Positions 34,663 through 56,539 of a DNA stretch of 64,000 bases are shown in pieces. The notes beneath the pieces were generated by a model, which was not told the DNA's origin, searched no databases, and saw only the letters and a program-made list of their open reading frames with translations. Numbering within the stretch: the stretch's first letter is position 1; the number at the start of each line of letters is the position of its first letter. Origin of the DNA: Allolobophora icterica (taxonomy: Eukaryota > Annelida > Clitellata > Crassiclitellata > Lumbricidae); the NCBI GenBank assembly GCA_963556255.1, contig OY744606.1, forward strand, positions 755,717 to 819,716, given 5' to 3'. A program made the translations under genes and the position numbers.

Positions 34663-37291
34663 CCGACGGCATCACTCACTCACTCACTCACTCACTCACT
34701 CACTCACTCACTCACTCACTCACTCACTCACTCACTCACTCACTCACTCACTCACTCACTCACTCACTCACTCACTCACATCACTCACTCACTCACTCAC
34801 TCACTCACTCACTCACTCACTCACTCACTCACTCACTCATCACTCACTCACTCACTCACTCACTCACTCACTCACTCACTCACTCACTCACTCACTCACT
34901 CACTCACTCACTCACTCACACACTCACTCACTCACTCACTCACTCACTCACTCACTCACTCACTCACTCACTCACTCACTCACTCACTCACTCACTCACT
35001 CACTCACTCACTCACTCACTCACTCACTCACTCACACTCTCACTCACTCACTCACTCACTCACTCACTCACTCACTCACTCACTCACTCACTCACTCACT
35101 CACTCACTCACCCTCACTCACTCACTCACTCACTCACTCACTCACTCACTCACTCACTCACCTCACTCACTCACTCCACTCACTCACTCACACACTCACT
35201 CACTCACACTCACTCACTCACTCACTCACTCACTCACTCACTCACTCACTCCACTCACTCACTCACTCACTCACTCACTCACTCACTCACCTCACTCACT
35301 CACTCAACTCACTCACTCACTCACTCACTCACTCACTCACTCACTCACTCACTCACTCACTCACTCACTCACTCACTCACTCACTCACTCACTCACATCA
35401 CTCACTCACTCACTCATCACTCACTCACTCACTCACTCACTCACTCACTCACTCACTCACTCACTCACTCACTCACTCACTCACTCACTCACTCACTCAC
35501 TCACTCACTCACATCACTCACTCACTCACTCACTCACTCACTCACTCACTCACTCACTCACTCACTCACTCACACTCACTCACTCACTCACTCACTCATC
35601 ACTCACTCACTCACTCACTCACTCACTCACTCACACTCACTCACTCACTCACTCACTCACTCACTCACTCACTCACTCACTCACTCACTCACTCACTCAC
35701 TCACTCACTCACTCACTCACTCACTCACTCACTCACACACTCACTCACTCACTCACTCACTCACTCACTCACTCACTCACTCACTCACTCACTCACTCAC
35801 TCACTCACTCACTCACTCACTCACTCACTCACTCACTCACTCACTCACTCACTCACACTCACTCACTCACTCACTCACTCACTCACTCACTCACTCACTC
35901 ACTCACTCACTCACTCACTCACTCACTCACTCACTCACTCACTCACTACTCACTCACTCACTCACTCACTCACTCACTCACTCACTCACTCACTCACTCA
36001 CTCACTCACTCACTCACTCACTCACTCACTCACTCACTCACTCTCACTCACTCACTCACTCACTCACTCACTCACTCACTCACTCACACTCACTCACTCA
36101 CTCACTCACTCACTCACTCACTCATCACTCACTCACTCACTCACTCACTCACTCACTCACTCACTCACTCACTCACTCACTCACTCACTCACTCACTCAC
36201 TCACTCACTCACTCACTCACTCACTCACTCACTCACTCACTCACTCACTCACTCACTCACTCACTCACTCACTCACTCACTCACTCACTCACTCACTCAC
36301 TCACTCACTCACTCACTCACTCACTCACTCACTCACTCACTCACTCACTCACTCACTCACTCACTCACTCACTCACTCACTCACTCACTCACTCACTCAC
36401 TCACTCACTCACTCACTCACTCACTCACTCACTCACTCACTCACTCACTCACTCACTCACTCACTCACTCACTCACTCACTCACTCACTCACTCACTCAC
36501 TCACTCACTCACTCACTCACTCACTCACTCACTCACTCACTCACTCACTCACTCACTCACTCACTCACTCACTCACTCACTCACTCACTCACTCACTCAC
36601 TCACTCACTCACTCACTCACTCACTCACTCACTCACTCACTCACTCACTCACTCACTCACTCACTCACTCACTCACTCACTCACTCACTCACTCACTCAC
36701 TCACTCACTCACTCACTCACTCACTCACTCACTCACTCACTCACTCACTCACTCACTCACTCACTCACTCACTCACTCACTCACTCACTCACTCACTCAC
36801 TCACTCACTCACTCACTCACTCACTCACTCACTCACTCACTCACTCACTCACTCACTCACTCACTCACTCACTCACTCACTCACTCACTCACTCACTCAC
36901 TCACTCACTCACTCACTCACTCACTCACTCACTCACTCACTCACTCACTCACTCACTCACTCACTCACTCACTCACTCACTCACTCACTCACTCACTCAC
37001 TCACTCACTCACTCACTCACTCACTCACTCACTCACTCACTCACTCACTCACTCACTCACTCACTCACTCACTCACTCACTCACTCACTCACTCACTCAC
37101 TCACTCACTCACTCACTCACTCACTCACTCACTCACTCACTCACTCACTCACTCACTCACTCACTCACTCACTCACTCACTCACTCACTCACTCACTCAC
37201 TCACTCACTCACTCACTCACTCACTCACTCACTCACTCACTCACTCACTCACTCACTCACTCACTCACTCACTCACTCACTCACTCACTCA
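34663..37291. repeat. TCAC tetranucleotide array, about 2.6 kb
   Basis: The left part (to about 36125) has scattered single-base gains and losses such as CACA, ATCA and CCAC. The right part, about 1.16 kb, is pure. A Thr-His-Ser-Leu frame through it is an artefact of the repeat. Confidence 0.97.
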
Positions 37292-37345
37292 CAAGCATGG
37301 AAGCAAGCATGGAAGCATGGAAGCAAGGAAGCAAGTACTACTTTA
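37292..37345. repeat. AAGCATGG / AAGCAAGG short repeat
   Basis: A few units of GGAAGCAAGCAT-type words at the right edge of the TCAC array. Confidence 0.6.
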
Positions 37346-37696
37346 AAAGGCTCATTCCTATTTAAGGTAAACTGCCCCAACAGTAACGTTAAAAAAGGTG
37401 TTTTGGCAATTCACCCCAAAGCACTCGGTAGGGGCGCTAGCGATGCCATGATAGATTTCTGTAGTTGACAACTGTTTCTCGTCAAAACAGTTCTCAGTCA
37501 CTATAACTATGTACTGAATCTCTTACATAGTGCTTGCATGGCATACTTGTACCATGTTCGGCACAACGATTTCATAGAATTCATGCTCATTATTATTTAC
37601 AAGTATGGGATCTTGCATGGTAGCTGAGATACTCACTACGTGCAATGGCACATCACATAATTTACACTTCTGTGGCTTTTAATACCAAATGTGTCT

Positions 37697-38082
37697 TCAT
37701 GGCTGCATTTTGAGAGCGTCACGCCACGCAAATGCCTTGTTACATAAAGTGCATTTGTATAGTGATTCTCTGTTGTGGGTTCATGCATGGTGTTTCTGAC
37801 ATGTCTGTGTAAATGATTTTTGACATACATTGCATGCGTATTTTTTTCTCCAGTGTAGTTTCTTGCATGTCACTCGAGAGCACCACTGTGTCTGTGTGTA
37901 AATCGTTTGTGACAAAAACAAACATATAGGCCCTATGGCTTTCTCTGGTGTGGGTTCTTATATGGCGATCTAGGACAATCTTCTGTGCAAACGCCGTGTG
38001 ATATAAATTGCAAATGTTTGGTTTCTCTCCAGTGTGGGTTCTTTTATGGCATTCAAGATGAGTTTTCTCTGCAATTACATTT
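37697..38082 (-). pseudogene. Decayed zinc fingers downstream of the finger gene
   Basis: Past the stop at 38083 the finger pattern goes on in another frame: [17 protein letters not shown], then CNLYHTAFAQKIVLDRH in which the second Cys is Tyr, then broken linkers, and last CTLCNKAFAWRDALKMQP before a TGA at 37697-37699. A deletion after the eighteenth finger explains the frame change. The ancestral array was thus some four or five fingers longer. Confidence 0.7.
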
Positions 38083-39636
38083 TTATTGTTTTTCTCCAGT
38101 GTGTGTTCGATTATGGTATTCCAGATTAGTTTTCTGTGCAAATGCTTTCTGACATGAATTGCATATAAATGGTTTTTCGCCAGTGTGGGTTCTTTTATGG
38201 CGTTCCAGATTAGTTTTCTGTGCAAATGCTTTGCGACATAAATTGCACATGTATGGTTTTTCTCCAGTGTGGGTTCTTTTATGGGATACCAGAGTAGTCT
38301 TCTCCGCAAATTTTTTGTGACATGAATTGCACATGTAGGGTTTTTCTCCAGTGTGAGTGTGGGTTCTTTTATGATATTCCAGAGCAGTCTTCTGTGCAAA
38401 TTCTTTGTGACATAAATGGCACATGTATGGCTTTTCTGCAATGTGGGTTTTTGTATGGTGTTCCAGAGTAGTCTTTCGTACAAATGCTCTGTCACATAAA
38501 TTACACATGTGTGATTTTTCTCCAATGTGGGTTCTTCTATGACGTTTCAGAGTAGCCTTCTCTGCAAATGCTTTGTGACATAAATTACACATGTATGGTT
38601 TTTCTCCAGTGTGGGTTCTTTTATGGCATACCAGAGTAGTCTTCCGTACAAATGCTCTGTCACATAAATTGCACATGTATGGCTTTTCTCCATTGTGGGT
38701 TCTTTTGTGGTATTCCAGATGAGTCTTCCATGCAAATGTTTTGTGACATAAATTGCACATGTATGGCTTTTCTCCATTGTAGGTTCTTTTGTGGTATTCC
38801 AGATGAGTCTTCCATGCAAATGTTTTGTGACATAAATTGCACATGTAAGGTTTTTCTCCAGTGTGGGTTCTTCTATGGCATTCCAGAGTAGACCTCTCTG
38901 CAAATGTTTTGTGACATAAATTGCACATGTAAGGTTTTTCTCCAGTGTGGGTTCTTTTATGGTGTACCAGGTGACTCTTCCATGCAAATGTCTTGTGACA
39001 TAAATTGCACATGTAGGGTTTTTCTCCAGTGTGGGTTCTTTTATGGCGCTCCAGATTAGTCTTCTGTGAAAATTCTTTGTGACATAAATTACACATGTAT
39101 GGTTTTTCTCCAGTGTGGGTTCTTTTATGGCGCTCCAGATTAGTCTTCTGTGAAAATTCTTTGTGACATAAAATGCACATATGTGGTTTTTCTCCAGTGT
39201 GGGTTCTCCGATGGCGTTTCAGAGTAGTCTTCTCTGCAAATGCTTTGTGACATAAATTACACAAGCATGGCTTTTCTCCAGTGTGAGTTCTTTTATGGCA
39301 TACCAGAGTATTCTTCGCTGCAAATGCTTTGTGACATAAATTGCACACATATGGCTTTTCTAAAGTGTGGGTTTTTGTATGGCATTCCAGATGAGTCTTC
39401 CATGCAAATGTTTTGTGACATAAATTGCACATGTATGGCTTTTCTCCAGTGTGGGTTTTTGTATGGCATTCCAGATGAGTCTTCCGTACAAATGCTCTGT
39501 CACATAAATTGCACATGTATGGTTTTTCTCCAGTGTGGGTTCTTTTGTGGATTTTCAGACTGGATTTCCGTGTAAACGTTTTGTTACAAAAATCACATAT
39601 GTATGTGTTTGGTTTGTTGTGAGCACTTGCTTGCAT
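38083..39636 (-). CDS. C2H2 zinc-finger protein with 18 tandem fingers, single exon
   Basis: First ATG has its A at 39636 (protein starts [14 protein letters not shown]); an in-frame TTG at 39660 is not a likely start. It encodes 517 aa, nearly all of it 28-residue fingers of pattern CX2CX12HX3H joined by THTGEKP linkers, the hallmark of sequence-specific DNA binders of the nucleus. Helix residues vary (AWKTHL, AEKTTL, SQKTNL, VRKTTL). Finger 10 ends HKRTY, losing its last zinc ligand. Finger 15 has an extra HT. Fingers 6-7 and 10-11 are near copies. No effector domain is present, so a 5' exon may be missing. A TATAAATAAG word lies about 40 bp upstream on the minus strand (near 39676), which could instead mark an intronless promoter. 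Confidence 0.85.
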   Translation of the reverse strand: MQASAHNKPNTYICDFCNKTFTRKSSLKIHKRTHTGEKPYMCNLCDRAFVRKTHLECHTKTHTGEKPYMCNLCHKTFAWKTHLECHTKTHTLEKPYVCNLCHKAFAAKNTLVCHKRTHTGEKPCLCNLCHKAFAEKTTLKRHRRTHTGEKPHMCILCHKEFSQKTNLERHKRTHTGEKPYMCNLCHKEFSQKTNLERHKRTHTGEKPYMCNLCHKTFAWKSHLVHHKRTHTGEKPYMCNLCHKTFAERSTLECHRRTHTGEKPYMCNLCHKTFAWKTHLEYHKRTYNGEKPYMCNLCHKTFAWKTHLEYHKRTHNGEKPYMCNLCDRAFVRKTTLVCHKRTHTGEKPYMCNLCHKAFAEKATLKRHRRTHIGEKSHMCNLCDRAFVRKTTLEHHTKTHIAEKPYMCHLCHKEFAQKTALEYHKRTHTHTGEKPYMCNSCHKKFAEKTTLVSHKRTHTGEKPYMCNLCRKAFAQKTNLERHKRTHTGEKPFICNSCQKAFAQKTNLEYHNRTHTGEKQ

Positions 39637-39660
39637 CTTGAGATCTTGAACACAACCCAA

Positions 39661-40660
39661 ACATTGGACTTATTTATAGGTTGAATTAATTACTGCTTTT
39701 CCATGTTATTGCAGACCTATCATGAATTAGAAAATGCAAAAATTATTGAAGGAAGATGGGATGCAATAGGAAACTGAAGACAAAGAATAATGAAACCCTA
39801 ATTGTGACCCCAAAGTCATGAAGTAAAAGTATGCAGCGATGTCACAAGGATGGTATTAAAGGGTGCATGGTCATAAGTAAGTAAGTATATTCTTTATTAC
39901 GAAGCACTGGCAAACGCACAGCGCTGTACATGCTTAGTTATTTCTGTAGCATCCTAGCAAGTTATCATACCTTGGAAGGTCACGGTTATGGGGCCGTGGG
40001 CGCAGTGAGTAGTGAGTGCTTAATCGGCAGCGGCCAGCAGCATTGTATGTAATACATGCAACTAATGGAGTATAGCACTTTACAAATTGGAGACAAAAAT
40101 TCTATAAAAAAGATAGAAGCTAAAACCAAAAAGGACTCAAACTCGGCCCCAGAGACATTTTCATTAACAAAATTCAGTTAGACGGAGCAATAAAGAAACG
40201 AGGAGCACTAAAACTGGTGGAAGAAGAAGCATAGCAAACTCATGAGGAAAAAACAAACTGGCACCCACCCAGTCCTCGAATTGGCACGGGAGGGAAGAGA
40301 GACAACAGACAACATGAAAATCATGCTGCTGAACAGCCTGAACTTGATGGAGGACAAAGGGACCAGACTTGGCTATAGGGTAGTCTGGTCCCTATAGGGT
40401 AGTGTGACACCACAGCAGATTGGTGTGTAACACGGTGTGTGTGGTGCTCGACTCCCACGAGACAGTAACTGTCTAAAGACCTTAGGCCAGTTGTTCACGC
40501 ATGATTGCCTCTATGTTGGTCACAGAGAATATTGGAGAATATTGGTCCTGGCTTTGGCTCAGGTCAAAGGTCCTCGTGCGTCTGCAGGAATGTTGGGGAA
40601 AAGTGTGCTTGTGCAAGCAGCGGTTCTCGAGGGCTGATCAATCACTAGGTGGCTATGGTA
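39661..40660. other. Intergenic, with inverted SINE family C 3' fragment
   Basis: At 39878-39945 the sequence TATTCTTTATTACGAAGCAC, then GCAAACGCACAGCGCTGTAC, is the inverted 3' end of family C. GTAAGTAAGTA precedes it. The rest has no recognised gene. Confidence 0.45.
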
Positions 40661-40689
40661 GTGCTTGGCTCCAACATTAACCTGTATGT

Positions 40690-41215
40690 CTATCACCATT
40701 GTAAATTATAGGTACTTACTTACTTGGTACTTAGTCCTTTCCCCAAAGGTCTGCACAACACGCAATGCAGCTTCTCCATTCATCATTGCCAATCTTCCAA
40801 CCTCTTCCTATGGTATCTGGAAGCACCTCAAGTCGTCTCTGATAGGCTCCAGCCAATTCTACCATGGTCTTCAACTTCTCCTTTTCCCTTCAGAGATCCA
40901 GAGCATCACTAGTAAATTAAGTGCTGGTCCTTTAAGATGGAAACATCGCTACGGACATAGGGGATGACTTTGACATAATAATGAAGAACGCACAGAACAA
41001 AAAGTAGAAAAGATGAAGCCACTGGTTTGAGGGACAGAACACTGACAGACTAAATGCCTTATTCCTATCTTCGGCATCTCTGTTATGCATTTGAGACTCA
41101 TTCTCTATCCATGACCTAGTGTATCTGACAGGTAACCAAGATCCAATGTCTCTTCCACTCTCTCCTATCACCTGTGCCCGTTTACCTGCGTCAGTTTCTT
41201 GCTCCTGCATTTAAT
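40690..41215 (-). other. Unclassified repeat-like stretch
   Basis: A minus-strand frame near 40740-40880 reads AYQRRLEVLPDTIGRGWKI then DEWRSCIACCADLWGKD. It has coding character but no start, no domain I can name and no continuation. It may be transposon-derived. Confidence 0.3.
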
Positions 41216-41249
41216 CTCCCTACATTATCCCTACGCGGTAGAAATTGTC

Positions 41250-41250
41250 G

Positions 41251-41297
<47 letters not shown>

Positions 41298-41325
41298 AAT
41301 TATTATAATTATTATAATTATTATA

Positions 41326-41386
<61 letters not shown>
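41250..41386. repeat. ATT / ATTATA microsatellite
   Basis: Two ATT arrays flank an ATTATAATT block. No coding value. Confidence 0.85.
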
Positions 41387-41514
41387 TACATTAGTCAGCT
41401 TCATGTAAACTACTCAGGTCAGTGCACACATGATCGGACAAAATTCAGGCAATGTTCAGATTTAACTTATCATTGCATCAAGACCACTACATCAAATGGG
41501 TCAACGGTTGAGGG

Positions 41515-41625
41515 TAGTCGAATGGAATGAGCGTTTGACCTGCAACACGTGGAGTATAGGTTAGAGCCTTCACTCAGGCGGTAATTGTTTAAGGATCTTG
41601 AGCAAGTCTTCGTCAAATAACTGGA
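41515..41625 (+). mobile_element. Possible tRNA-derived SINE head, family E
   Basis: GGGTAGTCGAATGGAATGAG, then GGTTAGAGCCT, then AAGGATCTTGAGCAAGTCTT, the last word also typical of SINE A bodies (CCTTGGGCAAGTCCTT). The promoter boxes are eroded. Confidence 0.35.
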
Positions 41626-41639
41626 TCATCAAACAAAAA

Positions 41640-42225
41640 TCATGCGAACTGGACCCTCTTCCTCCATTTATTTTAGTGAACATTTTAGATGATTTAGCTC
41701 CATATCTAGTTTATATATTTAACAGGTCGCATTCTGAGGGTTATCTACCTGCTTCCTAAAAACGAGCTATTGTTTTCCCGACCTTGAAAAAGCATAACCT
41801 TGACCAAAGCGCCTGTCAAAATTACCGGCCCATCTCCCATCTTTCTTTCCTCTAAAAGACCCTTGAAAGACTAGTTTCACTTTGAACAGCTACTCCCTTA
41901 CTTTGAGCAAGCTGGGCTTCTGCCGGCCGCCCAATCTGGCTTCAGGGGCCACAATTCCACCGAAATTGCTCTCTTATTCCTCCTGTCTGATATTTATACA
42001 GCTATTGATCACTCTCATCTCTCTCCTGGCGCTTTGACATGGTTGACCATGAGATCCTGCTTCAGTGACTGGAACTGTCCTGTGGCCTTTCTGGTGTTCC
42101 TCTTCTTTGGCTTAAATCATACCTCTCTGACCGCTCACAGTTGGTTGTCCTCGGTGAAACCAGGACTCAGTGGACAGAGGTTGAATTTTGTGTTCCCCAG
42201 GGCTCGGTGCTCGGTCCCATCCAAT
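41640..42225 (+). pseudogene. Decayed CR1/Jockey-type reverse transcriptase
   Basis: RT landmarks appear with several stops between them: NYRPISHLS (from about 41818), FDMVDHEILLQ (from about 42025), SYLSDRSQLVVLGE and VPQGSVLGP (about 42192-42220). The frame changes at least once. It ends abruptly after the QGSVLGP motif. Confidence 0.7.
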
Positions 42226-42484
42226 AAACAGATGGAGCAAGACCAGCATCAAGAAGGGATGAGCCATTGGATGTTTGAACCTCCCAAAGGCAGACCTATT
42301 CCTGCGTCCAATGGATAACGTCATGGAGGAAACCGTGGATGAAGGCCAGCCAGGTGCACACATTCAGTCGGAGTGGTTTACTGACCTGGATTGTGCCGAT
42401 GACGTGGCTCTCCTTTTGGAGATGCTCAAAATCCTGGTCCTGTCCTTGGAGGTAATGGACCAAGAACAAAAGCACTGGACTTAG
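42226..42484 (+). pseudogene. Second LINE fragment (RTE-like RT active site)
   Basis: The frame reads AHIQSEWFTDLDCADDVALL, then LEMLKILVLSLEVM. FxDLDxADDVALL is the catalytic box of RTE-like LINEs and differs from the CR1-type remnant immediately upstream. The two fragments abut near 42222. Confidence 0.6.
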
Positions 42485-42577
42485 TTGTTTAATTAGATTA
42501 CATCTACGAATGTTGCTAAATTGCAAAACAAAATAGTCACTGGGGTAAACTTGTCCAAAATATTGGGGGGGCATGGG

Positions 42578-42931
42578 GTCTGGACCAGAGGTGCAAAAAG
42601 ACAAGTTTTTTCTAGATGAAAAGTTGTTTTTTTTGTTTTTTTTTGTTTTTATGGTTTTTGTTGTTTTTGTTGTTTTTAAGATTTTCGGATTTCGGATCAT
42701 AAAAATCATGAATAAGGACTCCAACTCAGCTTATAATTCACTTGCGATTTTCGAAAATAAAAAATCGTTAAAAATTCAAAAATTAAAAATCATTAAATCA
42801 ATGTTATTAAAATAACTTCTACAAAAAAGAAATTTATTTTTTTTAAACAAACAAATTTTGTGGTTTTATTTTTCTTTTGTTTTTGTCTAAAACCAAAAAC
42901 CGAAAAAACTTTTTTCACCTCTGGTCTTTAC
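42578..42931. mobile_element. hAT-like MITE
   Basis: The element spans 42586-42923. Its ends are CAGAGGTGCAAAAAG and the complement of CAGAGGTGAAAAAAG. CAGAGGTG is a common hAT terminus. The flanking 8-mers GTCTGGAC and GTCTTTAC agree at six of eight positions, as an aged hAT target duplication would. The interior is T/A-rich without a frame. Confidence 0.65.
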
Positions 42932-43865
42932 ACTCAGCAGAGGCTTTCGGTGTTACGTTAATGCTTATGTAATGGGGCTTTTGTTTACATGTAAATCTGT
43001 TTCATATTAAAGATATTGAAGATAAAAAATAAATCTTTGTTTTCATTATGAATTTCTGATAGCATTTCAGTTCTGTGTTTTTTCCTGTTTCTGAAGAAAT
43101 GTATCTATATTGACACATAATATTTTAATATTTGAAGAAATTCTTCTCGATTTTTGGGGGGCATTGCCCCGGCTCAATTATTGGGGGATGCACGTGCCCC
43201 CGCTGCCCCCCAGAGTCTAAGCCTATGAACATTGTATTAAGCTAGAATTTACAACTCGAAGAAAGTATAGTATACCACTTGTAACTTAAGTCACTGCGTT
43301 AAAATAGATAGGTTTATTTTTCCCCCAAAGGACCTATTTCTATACTTTCTGACAGAACTGTAATGAGTCTGGACACATAATTTCGCACTGACTGCAAAAC
43401 AATTACGGAAAACAGTGAGATCTTGAAATCAGCAAATAATTGCATAGATAACCGGCGTGGTTGTTTCGATTAATTAAAAAAAATTCCGACTAAGTCAGCC
43501 GAAATCAATTCGTCAGTACGCGTAGGCTTTAATAGGGCCCGTTAAGATGAAATTACAAATCGAAGACAATGGTCGGTGAAATAAAAGACTGATTTAATTA
43601 TATATAAATATAATTATACGTTATAATATAGCAGTTATTACTACAGAATCCGTAAATACGTACATTCCTTAGCTTAGATATAGAACTAAATATGCTTCAC
43701 CAGCAAATAAATGCAGGAGGCGAAATTAACGTATCAAAAAGTAGTAAAATAACGAAAAGAGTAGTTATGAATCGTTTTCTTCATGAAGCCTATAATATAA
43801 TAACTTCCACCCGTTTCACAAAATTGTGTTCCAAAATGCGGAAATCATAATCGCTATCGTAAATT
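42932..43865. other. AT-rich intergenic DNA, nothing recognised
   Basis: No conserved frame, tandem array or element ends that I can support. Confidence 0.35.
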
Positions 43866-43874
43866 CGGAATTCC

Positions 43875-44335
43875 AAACTTATTAAGCGGCACCCAGAGTC
43901 GAGCGCAGGGCCCCAGCTTAATCACGAGCACTGCATCAAGTCAGAGTGGCTTTCCCGATGGCAGTCAAATGAGGTCCGAGTCCGGTTTCTGCGGTCCAGA
44001 TGAAGAGAGGAAGCAGAGCGGATGATCAAATGAGTCAAGATAGGAGTTCTTGAAAAGGTGAGACTATAGTTTAGAGTGGAAAGCCTGGGGTGATAGATAG
44101 AGGAGCCTGAGACGGATGATGGAGGGCGGGTGGCAATGATGATGGATGAACCAAAAATTTGCGGAATTCAGGAGGAAGATCGTTCCAGAGTCGTGATGCA
44201 GTTTTATGGGATAGAGGACGGTCGGGTGGAGCGGATTGGATGGATGGTGAAGAATTAATTGACGGAGATATTTGGGCTTGGAATACTGTAGGATCAGTTG
44301 TAGTAAGTGATAGAACTTTTAAGTGGATTCATGGG
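43875..44335 (+). repeat. Interspersed repeat, with a second fragment at about 45885-45950
   Basis: GAGCGCAGGG, GCATCAAGTCAGAGTGG and GTCAAATGA recur at 45890-45950 as AAGCGCAGGG, GCGTCAAGTCAGAGCGG and GTCAAATGA. The body includes GGAATTCAGGAGGAAGATCG, a SINE-like phrase. No promoter boxes are clear. Confidence 0.45.
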
Positions 44336-44356
44336 CGTCCGCAGGAATTTTCCTAG

Positions 44357-44601
44357 ATGGCGATCCCATGGCAGGGGGAGGGTCGAGGGGGACAAGCCCC
44401 CCACCTTTAACAGTGGGGGACACGCCATACATGGGACCCCCAAATTTTGAAGAAACCCCAAAAAAGTCATCAAAATTTTGTCGCGCTCAGGTCCTAAAAT
44501 TTCTTAGACCTCTGTTTTGACCAGATCAGTTCAAAACTCTTTTTTGACCAGATCAGTTCAAAATTTGAACTGACCCCCACCTGTAAAACAAGATCGCCGC
44601 C
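44357..44601 (+). mobile_element. MITE with GGCGGCGATC ends, copy 4
   Basis: The left end is eroded (ATGGCGATCC). The right end GATCGCCGCC is intact at 44592-44601. Internal words match copies 1 and 2: GGGGGACAAG, CCACCTTTAACAGTGGGGGA, GACCAGATCAGTTCAAAA (twice) and CACCTGTAAAACAAGATCG. Confidence 0.7.
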
Positions 44602-44834
44602 ACTGCAGACGGCTAAGGAGGGTGGTGTTTGGGGTTGAAACGAAGAGGGGCGTATAGACCTACAGGGGAAGAATTTGTGAAAGAGCAGTGTTTCCATATC
44701 TCATGATGCCCAAAACAAAGTAATAATGACTAAACGCAGTAATTATGGGACTTTGTAGGCCTATTTTATAGTCAGCGTCGATAGAGCTGCGCCATGAGAT
44801 GAAACGATTCTCTGCCAGCATTACCATGGGCATC

Positions 44835-44852
44835 ATATGGGACGCATATGGG

Positions 44853-44898
<46 letters not shown>

Positions 44899-44910
44899 CC
44901 CATATGCGTC

Positions 44911-44976
<66 letters not shown>

Positions 44977-45060
44977 CCCATATGCGTCCCATATATATAT
45001 ATATATATTATATATATATATAAGCCCATATGGGTTATATATATATATATATACAATATA
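44835..45060. repeat. TA dinucleotide arrays between palindromic spacers
   Basis: ATATGGGACGCATATGGGC (44835-44853) is followed by a TA array and then by its exact reverse complement (44898-44916). The spacer GCCCATATGCGTCCC recurs after a second TA array near 44976, and a shorter AGCCCATATGGGTT near 45023. All of it can fold into a long hairpin. Confidence 0.85.
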
Positions 45061-45629
45061 GGAATATGGGTCGTATGTAGGTTCCATGTGGGCAGGGACA
45101 AGGTTACGGCGTACAGTTATAAAAACCAATGGCAGTCACGCTCTGTGAATTGATATTAGGCTATAGGCCTAGTTTAGGGATCATTCATGTAGGCCTAGTC
45201 ATTGTAGTGCATGAATGAAACCGAACAACTGCACCTGGTACATGTTGTTGCAGGATTATTCGAGATCTGTTCAATTTAATGACGTATGTAGAATGCGAAG
45301 AAGAAGAAAAAGAAGAATCGTGCACAAATTAAGCAGTGGCGGCGCCAGGCATTTTTTGTAACCAGGGCATAGCCAGAGCAATCATACAAGTAACCAGCGC
45401 AGAGGGCGATTTATGGGGAGCACGGTTGCGCGAGCTTAAATGGTGACCATAGGGCCTATATAAGATCGCGCTACCGCGCTTGCCATTAATCGCCCCCAGC
45501 ACTATTATAGTTGTCTATAGTCAGGAGGTCAGATGGGCGAAGCCCCCCCCCGGAAGCTGAACGCTTTTTGACATTTGTAAAGCAAATTATAACGCCCTGG
45601 TGTAGCGCCGCCCCTGAAATTAAGCTTGG

Positions 45630-45715
45630 CCTAACTGCCCTGAGAGGCAGGCAGCCGCTTGGCATGAAGCTATACTGACTTCGTTTTCTTAGCTTCGGCA
45701 TCTTAGGCCTATAAA
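45630..45715 (-). mobile_element. SINE family B fragment
   Basis: GAGAGGCAGGCAGCCGCTTGG, then CATGAAGCTATACTGACTTC, then GTTTTCTTAGCTTCGGCATC: the inverted 3' part of family B. Confidence 0.45.
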
Positions 45716-46099
45716 TGTTTCCCCGATAGTGAATGCTCATTGTAGACAATCTAGGGGTGCCAATGGAAAAGAAATCGCTGCACGTTTCTGAAATGGCAGA
45801 CACAGCTATAGGCCTATACTAAGGCCTATCTTAATAGGCTACGTCTATTTCAAATTGTAAACTCGAAAGATGTAAAGCACTTCCAAAGCTAAGCGCAGGG
45901 TACTAGCATATTTCCGGGCGCTGCGTCAAGTCAGAGCGGTGTCAAATGAATGCAATCTATTCGATTGTAAGCCTATTCGATTTCGACTGTGCCATAGAAG
46001 AATAATATCTCACGTACGTACCGCCTCAGGTGCGATTTAGTTGTTTCCTCTGCTTGGGCGTTACCAGGGAAGCGAAAGTGCGTTAATTAATAAGCCGTC

Positions 46100-56385
<10,286 letters not shown>

Positions 56386-56531
56386 CAAATAACTAGCCAC
56401 CACTTTTTAATGTAATGTCTAGGAATAGAGCAGTTTAGCTAAAAGAGGGGGAAAATCTAGTATTCGGTAATGTATCAATCTAGGGTTCGGTACATGCCTT
56501 TGGGCCCAAAAACATGTAAAAAATTTTTTTA

Positions 56532-56537
56532 AATAAA
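56532..56537 (+). terminator. Possible polyadenylation signal of the plus-strand Rab gene
   Basis: AATAAA about 150 bp past the stop codon. Confidence 0.45.
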
Positions 56538-56539
56538 AT

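Noticed and set aside
34600..37365. 921-codon Thr-His-Ser-Leu frame
   Set aside because: A four-base repeat yields the same four-residue pattern in every frame. No start context or unique domain supports a protein.
37740..38987. Additional minus- and plus-strand frames across the zinc-finger gene
   Set aside because: They are periodic shadows of the 84-bp finger repeat. Only the last part, below 38083, holds genuine finger remnants.
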